Source: CAZAPG01 sp964486935
GTDB lineage: Bacteria; Chloroflexota; Anaerolineae; 4572-78; J111
Assembly (NCBI GenBank): GCA_964486935.1
Contig: CAZAPG010000006.1
Span: 1 to 64,000, forward strand
Direction of reading: 5' to 3'
DNA: 64,000 nucleotides
Positions 44,381 through 52,122 of this stretch are shown piece by piece (position 1 is the stretch's first letter; each line of letters opens with the position of its first letter). The notes under the pieces are model-generated. The model was not told where the DNA came from and searched no databases. It saw only the letters and a program-made list of their open reading frames with translations. The position numbers and the translations under genes are program-made.

Positions 44381-44416
44381 AAAATCTCCCAAGGTTTTGT
44401 AATCTTGGGAGATTTT
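44381..44416 (-). terminator. Intrinsic terminator after the four-gene stalked-protein array
   Basis: A 13-bp perfect stem (44381-44393 with 44404-44416) closed by a 10-base loop, with A/T-rich flanks on both sides. It follows the stop of the gene at 44439 on the minus strand and could also act in the opposite direction. Confidence 0.85.
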
Positions 44417-44438
44417 ATAAACCACAAATCGGGCGGCG

Positions 44439-47400
44439 TTAATAAGTTCGCTGGAAAATCACCTCAAACGAGATGTGGTATAGCGAGTTGGCCTGAACGT
44501 CTTCGCCGCAGGCTTCGTTGGTGCCGTAATCGGGAGTAACCGGGCCGGCCACTTCGCTGCTGCCGCCCTGTACTTCAACCAGATAACTGCCCTTGAACAT
44601 GGCAAAATCTATATGGCCTGGCTCAGGCTCTCCTTTGAGATTTGTTTTGGTTTCGGTGGGCACGGTTACGTTGCCATCGGGGCCGGGCGCCCATTCAATT
44701 TTTACCGGCACGCCATCGATACCCTGGCCGTTGGGGTCTTCAACTTTTACAAAGATGTGGTGTTTACCCCGGTTTTCGCAAGGGGTAAGCTGGCGCACAC
44801 TCTTAACCCTAAAGTCCACATCGGGGGTGGGGGTGGGGGTGGGTTCGGGCGTATCTGTAGGCGGGGCCGGGGTAGAAGTAAAGGCCCGCGTGGGCGTGTC
44901 GGTTGGAGTGGGCGTAAAAATGGGCGTCGGCGTATCGGTTGGGGTGGGGGTAACTGTTGGGGTGGGCGTGTTGGTGGGAATGGGCGTGTTGGTTGGCGTA
45001 GGCGTTTGGGTGGGCGTGTTGGTTGGCGTGGGTGTGTTGGTTGGGGTAGCCGTAGCCGTTTCTACAAATGGCAACACGGCTACCGCGCCTACTGCGCCAT
45101 CTTCGCTAATTTGCTGAATGGGGCTGCGCGTATCGCCGGGCAACGCGCCATCATCGGCAAAAGTAGAAGCCAGCGCGTTGATGATAAACGAGGGCAACAT
45201 AATGCCGCACAACCAAACCAGGGCAATGGCAATTGCCAGCAATCGCAATTTAGCCCCCAGCGAGCGCTGGGCAAACCAAACCGAAACGCTGCGGTTGTAC
45301 TCGCTCAGCTTTCGGTTTGAGACGGAACGGGGTTGCCTGGCGGCCACAGCCCGGCTACTGCCGGTATTGGACCTGGGCGCCGCCAATTGCCGGGGCGGAG
45401 CAATGGCTTTTGGCGCGGGAGCCGCTTGAGGCCCGGCCGGTTTTGCCATCGGTTTGGCGGCTGCTACCCGTTTGGGTTGGGGGCTGGGTGGCTGGCCCTT
45501 TTTAACTTTTTTACGCCGACCCGCTTTCTGCCGTTTAGCCTTGGGTGGCGGCTGCACAGGCGGCACAGGCCGCGATTGACCGGGAGGCGACGGCGGCGCG
45601 CCATGCCGTACCGGGGCGATACCCACAGTATGCTGAGAGTGAACCGACAACGGCCTCGGTGGCGGCGCCGGCGCTACAGGCTGGGTATACTGAGAATGTA
45701 GCGGGGGCCGCTGCGGCGGCATACTGCCGGTCGGTTGGGCATGGGGGGGCAAGGCGGCCACAGGCCGAGAACTGCCCACCGGGCGCACCGGTACCGGCGG
45801 CATGGCCACGGTTGGCCTGGATACCGGCGAAGGACCGGGAGGGGTGGGTGAATAGGGTGACGGCCCTGAAGCTACCGGGTGAACCGGCCTGGAGCCAACC
45901 ACGGGCGCGGGCAGGCTGCGCTGGGCCGGCGCGCCGCGCAGGCGGTTCATAGTTTCCTGCATTCGTTCACTGAGAATGCGGCTGAGAATAACGCCCAAGT
46001 TAGGGTATCGCCGCAAAAAGTCGTCAAAATCAACTTTACTCAAAGCCCAAATATGGGTTTCAACCACGGCGTAGGCGGTGCCAAGCTGCGCCCCGCCAGA
46101 TAGCAGCGCCGTTTCGCCAAAATAATCCCCCTGGGTCAGCGATTCTAACAGGATGGGTCCCTGAACCGTGGTGGCCCAAAGCTCTACCTGCCCTCTTTCA
46201 ACAAAGTACAATTCATTGCTGGCGCTACCTTCGTAATAAATGGTGCTGCCGCCCTGATAGCGGCGGGGCTGCAATCGCGCCGAAAGTTCATCGAGTTGGG
46301 TACGGGTCAGGCCGCCCAGCCGCGCAATTTTTTGCAGATGCGGCTCAACCGAGTAATCTTCGGCGGCGTTCAGCCGGTCTCGCAGGGCGTGGCTAAGGGC
46401 CGCGCTAATTTGGGGGTATTTGACCAGCAGGCTGTCAAAATCGGTGCGGTAAAGACACCACAAGTTGGCATCGGTTACGGCGTGGGCTGTCACTGTGCGG
46501 GTCTTGCCGGTTAGCAAGGCGGTTTCGCCAAAATAGTCGCCATCTGAGAAGCGCTGCTTAAGCTGGTTTGACCGGCCGGGCGAGTCGTCAATAATATCTA
46601 CCGTGCCGCTATCAACAATATACATGGCATCGCCGGGGTCGCCCTGGCTAAAAATAATTTCCCCGGCGGGGACATGTCGCAGCAGCAGCAGCCGGGTTAC
46701 ATCGTTAAGCGCATCGCGGGATAATTGGTCAAACAAGGGTAGCCGCCGGAGAATGGCCAACGCAAAGGCCTGGTCTGACGCGCTGAGCCGGGCGCGTAAA
46801 TTGCGGATGAGATTGGTTTTTATCGACGGAAATGTTTCGGTGAGGTTGGTAAAATCGCTCCGGCTGAGTTGCCAGACAATAACCGGGTTGGCGGCCTGGG
46901 CGGTGTTAGCGTGCGGTTTGCCGGAAACTACCGACATTTCGCCAAAGGCTTCGCCGGGGCCAAGTTCGGCGTAATCCTCGTCGGTATCGCCCAGCAGCCG
47001 AACCGCGCCCTGCTCGATAAGAAAAAGCCCGGCCGGGTCGTCGCCGCTGCGGTAGATAATTTCGCTGGCGTTGTAACGATGGGGTGAGAGATATTGGGCA
47101 ACAAGCCCTCGCTCACGAGAGGAGAGGTCTTGTAAAAAGGGTATCTGGCCCAAACGCTCGGCCAGATAGGGCTGGTATTGAACAATGCCTTTGCCAAAGG
47201 CCAGCCCCAGATTTAGCCCTAACTCGGGCCATTCTTGAATCAGGCCGGTCATGGCTTCCTGGTCCAGCGTCCACACGGCCACCTTGCTCGAGGCGCGGGC
47301 GGTCATGGTGTAGGGGCGGCCTAAAAAGAAGTCGGCCTCACCCACCAGGCTGCCGGGGCCTAAACTGGCCACTACCGGCGCGCCATCATCATCGGTAAGT

Positions 47401-47570
47401 TTTATCCAGCCTTCTTTAATGAGATAAAGCGCCTCGCTTTCGCCCGATTTGACAAAGACCACTTCATTGGGCGCGTAATTTTCCAGGCGCATGCGTTTGC
47501 TGATGGCGCGTTGTTCTTCGTCTGTCAGTTCGCCAAAAAGCGGCGTATTTTTTATAAATTCTTCTTTCAA
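44439..47570 (-). CDS. Array gene 4: four cyclic-nucleotide-binding domains, membrane helix, Thr/Pro stalk and external beta domain
   Basis: A 1043-residue protein. Residues 1-515 hold four consecutive cNMP-binding (CRP-like) domains starting near TPLFGELTDEEQ, IPFLQDLSSRER, LPLFDQLSRDAL and IARLGGLTRTQL. The third has the full phosphate cassette FGETALLTGKTRTVTA; the fourth (GETALLSGGAQLGTA) lacks the Arg. A Pro/basic-rich region (about 525-760) and one membrane helix (about 788-812, LLAIAIALVWLCGIMLPSF) follow, then a Thr/Pro stalk (TPTPTNTP repeats, about 845-925) and a C-terminal domain of about 115 residues with two Cys ending in SFEVIFQRTY. With sensors inside and stalk outside it could transmit cAMP state to the surface. 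It ends a tandem array. Confidence 0.88.
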   Translation of the reverse strand: MKEEFIKNTPLFGELTDEEQRAISKRMRLENYAPNEVVFVKSGESEALYLIKEGWIKLTDDDGAPVVASLGPGSLVGEADFFLGRPYTMTARASSKVAVWTLDQEAMTGLIQEWPELGLNLGLAFGKGIVQYQPYLAERLGQIPFLQDLSSRERGLVAQYLSPHRYNASEIIYRSGDDPAGLFLIEQGAVRLLGDTDEDYAELGPGEAFGEMSVVSGKPHANTAQAANPVIVWQLSRSDFTNLTETFPSIKTNLIRNLRARLSASDQAFALAILRRLPLFDQLSRDALNDVTRLLLLRHVPAGEIIFSQGDPGDAMYIVDSGTVDIIDDSPGRSNQLKQRFSDGDYFGETALLTGKTRTVTAHAVTDANLWCLYRTDFDSLLVKYPQISAALSHALRDRLNAAEDYSVEPHLQKIARLGGLTRTQLDELSARLQPRRYQGGSTIYYEGSASNELYFVERGQVELWATTVQGPILLESLTQGDYFGETALLSGGAQLGTAYAVVETHIWALSKVDFDDFLRRYPNLGVILSRILSERMQETMNRLRGAPAQRSLPAPVVGSRPVHPVASGPSPYSPTPPGPSPVSRPTVAMPPVPVRPVGSSRPVAALPPHAQPTGSMPPQRPPLHSQYTQPVAPAPPPRPLSVHSQHTVGIAPVRHGAPPSPPGQSRPVPPVQPPPKAKRQKAGRRKKVKKGQPPSPQPKRVAAAKPMAKPAGPQAAPAPKAIAPPRQLAAPRSNTGSSRAVAARQPRSVSNRKLSEYNRSVSVWFAQRSLGAKLRLLAIAIALVWLCGIMLPSFIINALASTFADDGALPGDTRSPIQQISEDGAVGAVAVLPFVETATATPTNTPTPTNTPTQTPTPTNTPIPTNTPTPTVTPTPTDTPTPIFTPTPTDTPTRAFTSTPAPPTDTPEPTPTPTPDVDFRVKSVRQLTPCENRGKHHIFVKVEDPNGQGIDGVPVKIEWAPGPDGNVTVPTETKTNLKGEPEPGHIDFAMFKGSYLVEVQGGSSEVAGPVTPDYGTNEACGEDVQANSLYHISFEVIFQRTY

Positions 47571-47591
47571 TGCAAATCCTTCCCCATGGTT

Positions 47592-47653
47592 GATTTTGGA
47601 TTCAGGTTTTGGATTTCAGGTTGTCTTTTAGTCCAAAATCGGTTTCCAAAATC
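47592..47653. repeat. Short low-complexity inverted repeats
   Basis: GATTTTGGA at 47592-47600 is inverted at 47632-47640 and again at 47645-47653 as TCCAAAATC, with more GGATTT copies between. It lies in the 150-bp gap before array gene 4 and holds no gene. It may separate the expression of gene 4 from the other three. Confidence 0.4.
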
Positions 47654-47720
47654 TAAACATTACGCGGCAGATAGACATATTGTTTGCGGGTTACTCAATC
47701 TAAAACCAATATGGTTCCCT

Positions 47721-48869
47721 CTATCCGCCGGCGCCTTGCTGAAAGACAATTTGCCACGATGGTTCAACATTTTGAGACAGCCCCGGGCAGAGCGTATTGC
47801 GGTCAATGTTAACTTCTGTAGTCTGACCGGCTGTTTCGGCGCTTGTCAATTCTACTTGATACCGCTGCCCCGGCTCCATTTGAAAATCGGCATAGCCGGG
47901 GTCAACTTTCGGTTTGAAGCCGGTGAAAAAGGTGTCCTGACCCCCGGGCCAGGTAACGGTTATTTTTACCCCCGGCACACCCTGGCTTAGTCTATCACGG
48001 ACGTAGATTCTTAGCAATCCACCTTTGGTCGTATCATCGCACAAAACTACAGATTGGGCTACGCCAAAGGGCGCGTCGGGGCCGGGTGTCGGCGTGTTGG
48101 TGGGCGTCGGCGTTCGGCTGGGCGTGGGCGGGCGAGTTGGCGTAGCGGTTCGGGTGGGCCCGGGGGGGGGGCTGGGGGTGCGGGTGGGGCTGGGCCTGGG
48201 CGTGGCAGTAGACGTAAACCTGGGCGTGCGGGTGGGGCTGGGCGTGGATGTGTTAGTGGGTCGGGGGGTGGGGGTTGGCGCAAGGGTTGGCGTGTGGCTG
48301 GGCGCGGGCGTTGGCGTGGCGATGAAGGCCGCCATGACGGCTGTAGTTTGCCCAAAAACGCTGGATAGCTCTACCAGGGCCACAATATCTCTGATGTCTT
48401 TTTCCTGGTCGATGTATTGCTCGGTCAACCGGGCAACTGTGGTTTCAATTTCAGGGTCCTCAAGCGTAGCCAGCCTGGCCAGGGCTTGCGCCTCATCTTT
48501 GTTGTGGGCAAAGGCCAGCGCAACCAGGCGCAGGTAAAGCGCCTTGTGTTGCGGGTTCAGGCTGGCCGGCGTAATAGGCGCGGGTCGCGGGTCCAGTAAC
48601 CAGCCATAAGTTAACGACAGAACCAGCCCCAGCGCAAAACCAAACAGAAAGCCGCCAATCCACCAGCCTAAATCTTTTCTTTTTGCGGCGGAAGTTCGCC
48701 GGCTTCGGCGCGACGGGGTAGCTTGAGCGTTGTTTGAGTCCCCGGTTGTTTCACTTTTTAAAGGTACAGTGGGACGACTGGCCCCGGTTATTTCATTGCC
48801 CTGCGGGCGGGTTGGGCTATGGTCGTTCGGTTCGTCTTCTGGCGCAGGGTGGTAATTGTCCAGGCTCAT
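47721..48869 (-). CDS. Array gene 3: membrane protein with helical domain, Thr/Pro stalk and C-terminal beta domain
   Basis: A 382-residue protein. A polar N-terminus of about 70 residues and a basic stretch (RRSRRTSAAKRKD) precede one membrane helix (about 70-93, LGWWIGGFLFGFALGLVLSL). Outside come a helical segment of about 85 residues (LNPQHKALYLRLVALAFAHN onward), a long Thr/Pro/Arg stalk of about 75 residues (TPTPRPTNTSTPSPT-like units), and a C-terminal domain with two Cys that keeps the domain plan of genes 1, 2 and 4 (GVPGVKITVTWPGG, ending EPSWQIVFQQ). It starts 16 bases after the stop of array gene 2. Function unknown; the beta domain is probably a binding or carbohydrate-recognition module. 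Confidence 0.78.
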   Translation of the reverse strand: MSLDNYHPAPEDEPNDHSPTRPQGNEITGASRPTVPLKSETTGDSNNAQATPSRRSRRTSAAKRKDLGWWIGGFLFGFALGLVLSLTYGWLLDPRPAPITPASLNPQHKALYLRLVALAFAHNKDEAQALARLATLEDPEIETTVARLTEQYIDQEKDIRDIVALVELSSVFGQTTAVMAAFIATPTPAPSHTPTLAPTPTPRPTNTSTPSPTRTPRFTSTATPRPSPTRTPSPPPGPTRTATPTRPPTPSRTPTPTNTPTPGPDAPFGVAQSVVLCDDTTKGGLLRIYVRDRLSQGVPGVKITVTWPGGQDTFFTGFKPKVDPGYADFQMEPGQRYQVELTSAETAGQTTEVNIDRNTLCPGLSQNVEPSWQIVFQQGAGG

Positions 48870-48885
48870 TCATATTCAGCCCGGT

Positions 48886-49950
48886 TTAGTAAGTTCGCTT
48901 AAAGGTTACGTTGTAGGCGTAATGGCCCCGGCAAAGCTGGTTATTGGCCTTACGCGCCTGACAATCGGCCAGGTCTCTACAATAGTTGGCCTGCACCAGC
49001 CATTCATCGGGAATGTCCTCATCTCTGGAGCTTAGAGTGGGCGTCACCTCGCTGGCGGCGGGCGAACCATCGGCTTTTTTGGTGACACGCAGCGAAAAGC
49101 CGTTGTTCCACAGGTCGTACTCTAATTTGCCCGGCCCTTTATCGCCGCTAATGTGCGGCGGCGCGGCCTGAAAAGTATCTTCTACGGTTACGCCATCAAT
49201 GGGGTTGCCGGCGGCATCGACCACGGTGACAAAAATTTGGTGCGCGCCCGGACAGCTATTGTAACTGGGGTTGGGGATGAGGTAGGCTTCGGCAACAACA
49301 AAATCTACCGGCGGCTTGGTAGGTTCCGGGGTGGGGGTGGGTTCGGGCGTGTCGGTGGGCGGCGCGGGAACTGGCGTTGGCGGGACCGGCGTGTCGGTGG
49401 CCGGAATCGGCGTATCCGTGGGAACGGGGGTGTCGGTAGGCGGGGCAGGCGCGGCGACTTCGGCCTGCTGCGCCGCTTGTTCAGGTTCCGGGGTGGGTTC
49501 GAGGGTAGGGGTGTTGGTGGGCGGCAGCGTGGCTGTTGGCGGCGGCGTGGGCGAGGCCAGAGCCATTGTCATAGAGGCTGTGCTGACGCCCAAGCTATTG
49601 GCCAGCAGGTAAAGGTTTTGGGTGTCGGCATCATCGGCCCCGCGATTTTCCTGAATGTAGCGGTCAACCATAAAAGAGAGGTATTGATTGGCGTTGGGCA
49701 GGCCAAGGGCGTTGAGCCGTTGATAAGCCGCGTCAATATCCCGGTTGGCTGCGTACCCGGCGGCGATGTTGAGAATTTCGGCCTCAACCTGGTCGGGGGG
49801 CAGTTCTGCTCCGCTATCGGCGTTGGCGTGGGTGGCCGTAGAGGTAACGCCGTAGCCCACCAGCACGCCGCCAATGGCCAGGGCCAAACAGAAAACAGGC
49901 AAAACAATTATGGCAATTGTAAATAGGGCTTTAGAGTTTTTTTTCTTCAT
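48886..49950 (-). CDS. Array gene 2: membrane protein with helical domain, Thr/Pro stalk and C-terminal beta domain
   Basis: A 354-residue protein with a short basic N-terminus (MKKKNSKAL), one membrane helix (about 10-34), an external helical unit (PDQVEAEILNIAAGYAANRD, then AYQRLNALGLPNANQYLSFM), a Thr/Pro stalk (about 130-215) and a C-terminal domain with four or more Cys (HQIFVTVVDAAGNPIDGVTV, ending RGHYAYNVTFKRTY). The helical unit and C-terminal domain are clearly similar to those of array gene 1. The IFVTVVDAAGNPI segment resembles the edge strand of Ig-like or carboxypeptidase-regulatory folds. It starts 29 bases after gene 1 and was probably produced by duplication. Confidence 0.8.
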   Translation of the reverse strand: MKKKNSKALFTIAIIVLPVFCLALAIGGVLVGYGVTSTATHANADSGAELPPDQVEAEILNIAAGYAANRDIDAAYQRLNALGLPNANQYLSFMVDRYIQENRGADDADTQNLYLLANSLGVSTASMTMALASPTPPPTATLPPTNTPTLEPTPEPEQAAQQAEVAAPAPPTDTPVPTDTPIPATDTPVPPTPVPAPPTDTPEPTPTPEPTKPPVDFVVAEAYLIPNPSYNSCPGAHQIFVTVVDAAGNPIDGVTVEDTFQAAPPHISGDKGPGKLEYDLWNNGFSLRVTKKADGSPAASEVTPTLSSRDEDIPDEWLVQANYCRDLADCQARKANNQLCRGHYAYNVTFKRTY

Positions 49951-49979
49951 TGTGTCACTAAATGCTGTAGTTTAGCCTG

Positions 49980-51125
49980 TTACCAGGTTCGCTGAAATGT
50001 AACTTCCCAGGAGTAGTGCCCCCAACACAGCGAGTTGTTCCCTTCGCCAAAAACGCCGCTGTTCCACAGGGTGCGGCAGGTGAACTCATCGGGGCAGTAG
50101 CCGGCTTCTATGAGTTTGGGGATGCCGATTTCCCAATCGTTGGAACTGAGCAGTTCGGTGACTTCGCTGGTGACGGGACGCCCGGCGGTGGGGTCGTTTT
50201 TAACAAATATTTTGAAGCCATTTTTGTACAGGTCGTACATGGCCAGGCCGGGTTGGTCATCGCCTTTGTGGCCGGTTGTTGGGCCGGGGTTGCCCCACAC
50301 GTCGCCCAGTTCAACACCTTTGATGGGGTTGCCGGCGGCATCGACCACGGTGACAAAAATATTATGCATCCCCATGCAGCCGCCGTTTTCTTCTTTGGTT
50401 AGCATGCGCTGTTTGGTAATAACAAAATCATACTCTGAACTGATGGCCGGTTCGGGCGTGTCGGTAGGGGGAACCGGGGTATCGGTGGGCGGGATAGCTG
50501 TTGGGGCCGGTTCGGGCGTGTTGGTGGGAGGAATGGGGGTATCGGTGGGCGGCGGGGTGGGTTCTTCTGCCTGCCCGGCCAAAACCTGGGCCACTTCCGG
50601 CGCTGCGGATTGGGGCTGGGCCTGCGCCGCGGCCTGAACCACCAGCGTGTTGGTAGGCGTGGGCGTGGGCGGCGGCAGCGGGGTAAAGGTAGGCGTGGGC
50701 GTGGCCACATAAGATATCATAGAAACGGTGCTGACCCCCAACGCGGTGGCCAAGTTGACGACATTTTCAATATCCTGGTCTACCGGCCCGCGATTGGTGC
50801 GGATTAAACGCTCGGCCACCAGCGAGACATATTGGGCGGTATTGGGCACATTTAACTCGGCCAGCAGGGTTTTGGCTCGCTCAATATCCTGGTACTCGGC
50901 GTAATCGGCGGCGGCCATAATAACAATTTCGTCAACGTACTCTTCTGGCAGTTCCGAAGCGCGGGCGTTGACAAACCGGGTGGGGAACAAATACCAGGTA
51001 ACGGCCAACCCCACCAGAATAGCCAGCAGACACCCTATTGGCATTACCGAGAAAAGAATAAGCAATCTGCGGTCTACCCGTAATCCGCCTTTTCTTCTTT
51101 TTTTCCGTTTTTTTGCCATGGCCAT
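49980..51125 (-). CDS. Array gene 1: membrane protein with helical domain, Thr/Pro stalk and C-terminal beta domain
   Basis: The start is taken as the ATG at 51125 (MAMAKKRKKRRKGG); a TTG at 51161 is possible. The protein of about 381 residues has a basic N-terminus, one membrane helix (LLILFSVMPIGCLLAILVGL), an external helical unit (VDEIVIMAAADYAEYQDIER, then LLAELNVPNTAQYVSLVAER), a Thr/Pro stalk and a C-terminal domain with paired Cys: HNIFVTVVDAAGNPIKGVEL, and CWGHYSWEVTFQRTW at the very end. It is the closest relative of array gene 2 and the first gene of the array. A terminator of the preceding tRNA gene lies upstream. Confidence 0.8.
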   Translation of the reverse strand: MAMAKKRKKRRKGGLRVDRRLLILFSVMPIGCLLAILVGLAVTWYLFPTRFVNARASELPEEYVDEIVIMAAADYAEYQDIERAKTLLAELNVPNTAQYVSLVAERLIRTNRGPVDQDIENVVNLATALGVSTVSMISYVATPTPTFTPLPPPTPTPTNTLVVQAAAQAQPQSAAPEVAQVLAGQAEEPTPPPTDTPIPPTNTPEPAPTAIPPTDTPVPPTDTPEPAISSEYDFVITKQRMLTKEENGGCMGMHNIFVTVVDAAGNPIKGVELGDVWGNPGPTTGHKGDDQPGLAMYDLYKNGFKIFVKNDPTAGRPVTSEVTELLSSNDWEIGIPKLIEAGYCPDEFTCRTLWNSGVFGEGNNSLCWGHYSWEVTFQRTW

Positions 51126-51168
51126 AGGCGCTACCAACCTATAACAAATACCCCTTTTCAAAATTAAA

Positions 51169-51229
51169 GGCCGCCTCGATAAAAGAGAGGTGGCCCCACC
51201 GGTTTCGGTGGGCGAAGGAGTACTCGCCC
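51169..51229. terminator. Cluster of three hairpins between tRNA-Leu and array gene 1
   Basis: GGCCGCCTC (51169-51177) pairs with GAGGTGGCC (51187-51195); on the minus strand this stem is followed by TTTAATTTT and looks like the terminator of the tRNA-Leu transcript. CCCACC (51195-51200) pairs with GGTGGG (51207-51212), and GGGCGA (51210-51215) with TCGCCC (51224-51229). The last two stems share bases 51210-51212 and so exclude each other. Confidence 0.55.
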
Positions 51230-51332
51230 TAGCACGTCGTTATGAAAAATGTTATAATATCCCCATTCTCGACCGCCAGCGCACAGGCCGGGACTACAAT
51301 CGAATTCAGGGCAAGGTCCTAAAATTAAGAGA

Positions 51333-51415
51333 TGCCGGAGGTGGGAATCGAACCCACAAGAGCTAAGCTCACACGAGTTTGAGTCGTGCGCGTCTGCCAG
51401 TTCCGCCACTCCGGC
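51333..51415 (-). tRNA. tRNA-Leu (anticodon CAA)
   Basis: An 83-base gene on the minus strand. The acceptor stem GCCGGAG pairs with CTCCGGC, the anticodon arm CACGA-CTCAAAC-TCGTG gives anticodon CAA (codon UUG), and a long variable arm (GAGC-TTA-GCTC) marks a class II tRNA. The T arm is TGTGGGTTCGATTCCCAC. The 3' CCA is not encoded. Confidence 0.97.
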
Positions 51416-51525
51416 TCATAAATTTCAAAACTTTGATGAGCGCCTGCGCAAGCCGCAGATGGCCTTAAAGTATAGACGATGTAATAATATACGTCAAATT
51501 GCTTAGGCCATTTATTCATGCCCGT

Positions 51526-52122
51526 ATGAACGAACCCGATATCATTAAACAAGCTCAAAATGGCAGCCTGTCTGCTTTTAACCAATTGGTAATGGCCTAC
51601 CAGGGCACAGCTTACAATGTGGCCTATCGCGTAATGGGCAACCCTGAAGCCGCCGCCGATGCATGTCAGGATGCATTTATTAAGGCGTACAAGGCCATTA
51701 AGCAATACCAGGGCGGCTCATTTAAAGGCTGGCTGCTGCGAATTGTGACCAACACCTGCTACGACCATCTTCGCTACAAGAGCCGGCGCCCGGCTAACTC
51801 GCTGGATGATTTGGCCGAAAACCCCAACGAACACAGCAGTAGCCTGGTCAGCGAGGATGAGCCGCCCGAAGAGCGCGTGCTGCGCGGAGAACTTAACCAT
51901 TTAATTCAACAAGGCATCAGCCAACTGCCAGAAGAGCAGCGGGTTGTACTGGTTTTAAGCGACGTGCAGGGCTTTGCCTACCAGGAAATTGCCGAATTTA
52001 TTGACCAGCCATTGGGCACCGTCAAATCCCGATTAAGTCGCGGACGCCGCCGCCTCCGCGATTTTTTGCTGGCGCAAAAGGAACTTTTACCCGGCCAATA
52101 CCGTCTGAATGATGAGAACTAA
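51526..52122 (+). CDS. ECF-type RNA polymerase sigma factor
   Basis: The ATG at 51526 (MNEPDIIKQAQNGS) is the natural start for this family, giving 198 residues. Region 2 is seen as AFNQLVMAYQGTAYNVAYRV, then AADACQDAFIKAYKAIKQYQ, and region 4 as QLPEEQRVVLVLSDVQGFAY, then EIAEFIDQPLGTVKSRLSRG. It directs RNA polymerase to extracytoplasmic stress promoters. Its stop shares one base with the start of the anti-sigma gene, the usual coupling. No strong ribosome binding site precedes the start. Confidence 0.96.
   Translation: MNEPDIIKQAQNGSLSAFNQLVMAYQGTAYNVAYRVMGNPEAAADACQDAFIKAYKAIKQYQGGSFKGWLLRIVTNTCYDHLRYKSRRPANSLDDLAENPNEHSSSLVSEDEPPEERVLRGELNHLIQQGISQLPEEQRVVLVLSDVQGFAYQEIAEFIDQPLGTVKSRLSRGRRRLRDFLLAQKELLPGQYRLNDEN

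Noticed and set aside
44593..45117. Gly/Val-rich plus-strand ORFs opposite the stalk regions, also at 48025, 49316 and 52450
   Set aside because: They are complements of Thr/Pro- or Ala/Glu-coding repeats, not genes.
51241..51262. TATAAT at 51254 as a plus-strand promoter for the ECF sigma gene
   Set aside because: No fitting -35 was found, and a transcript would first cross the antisense of tRNA-Leu.
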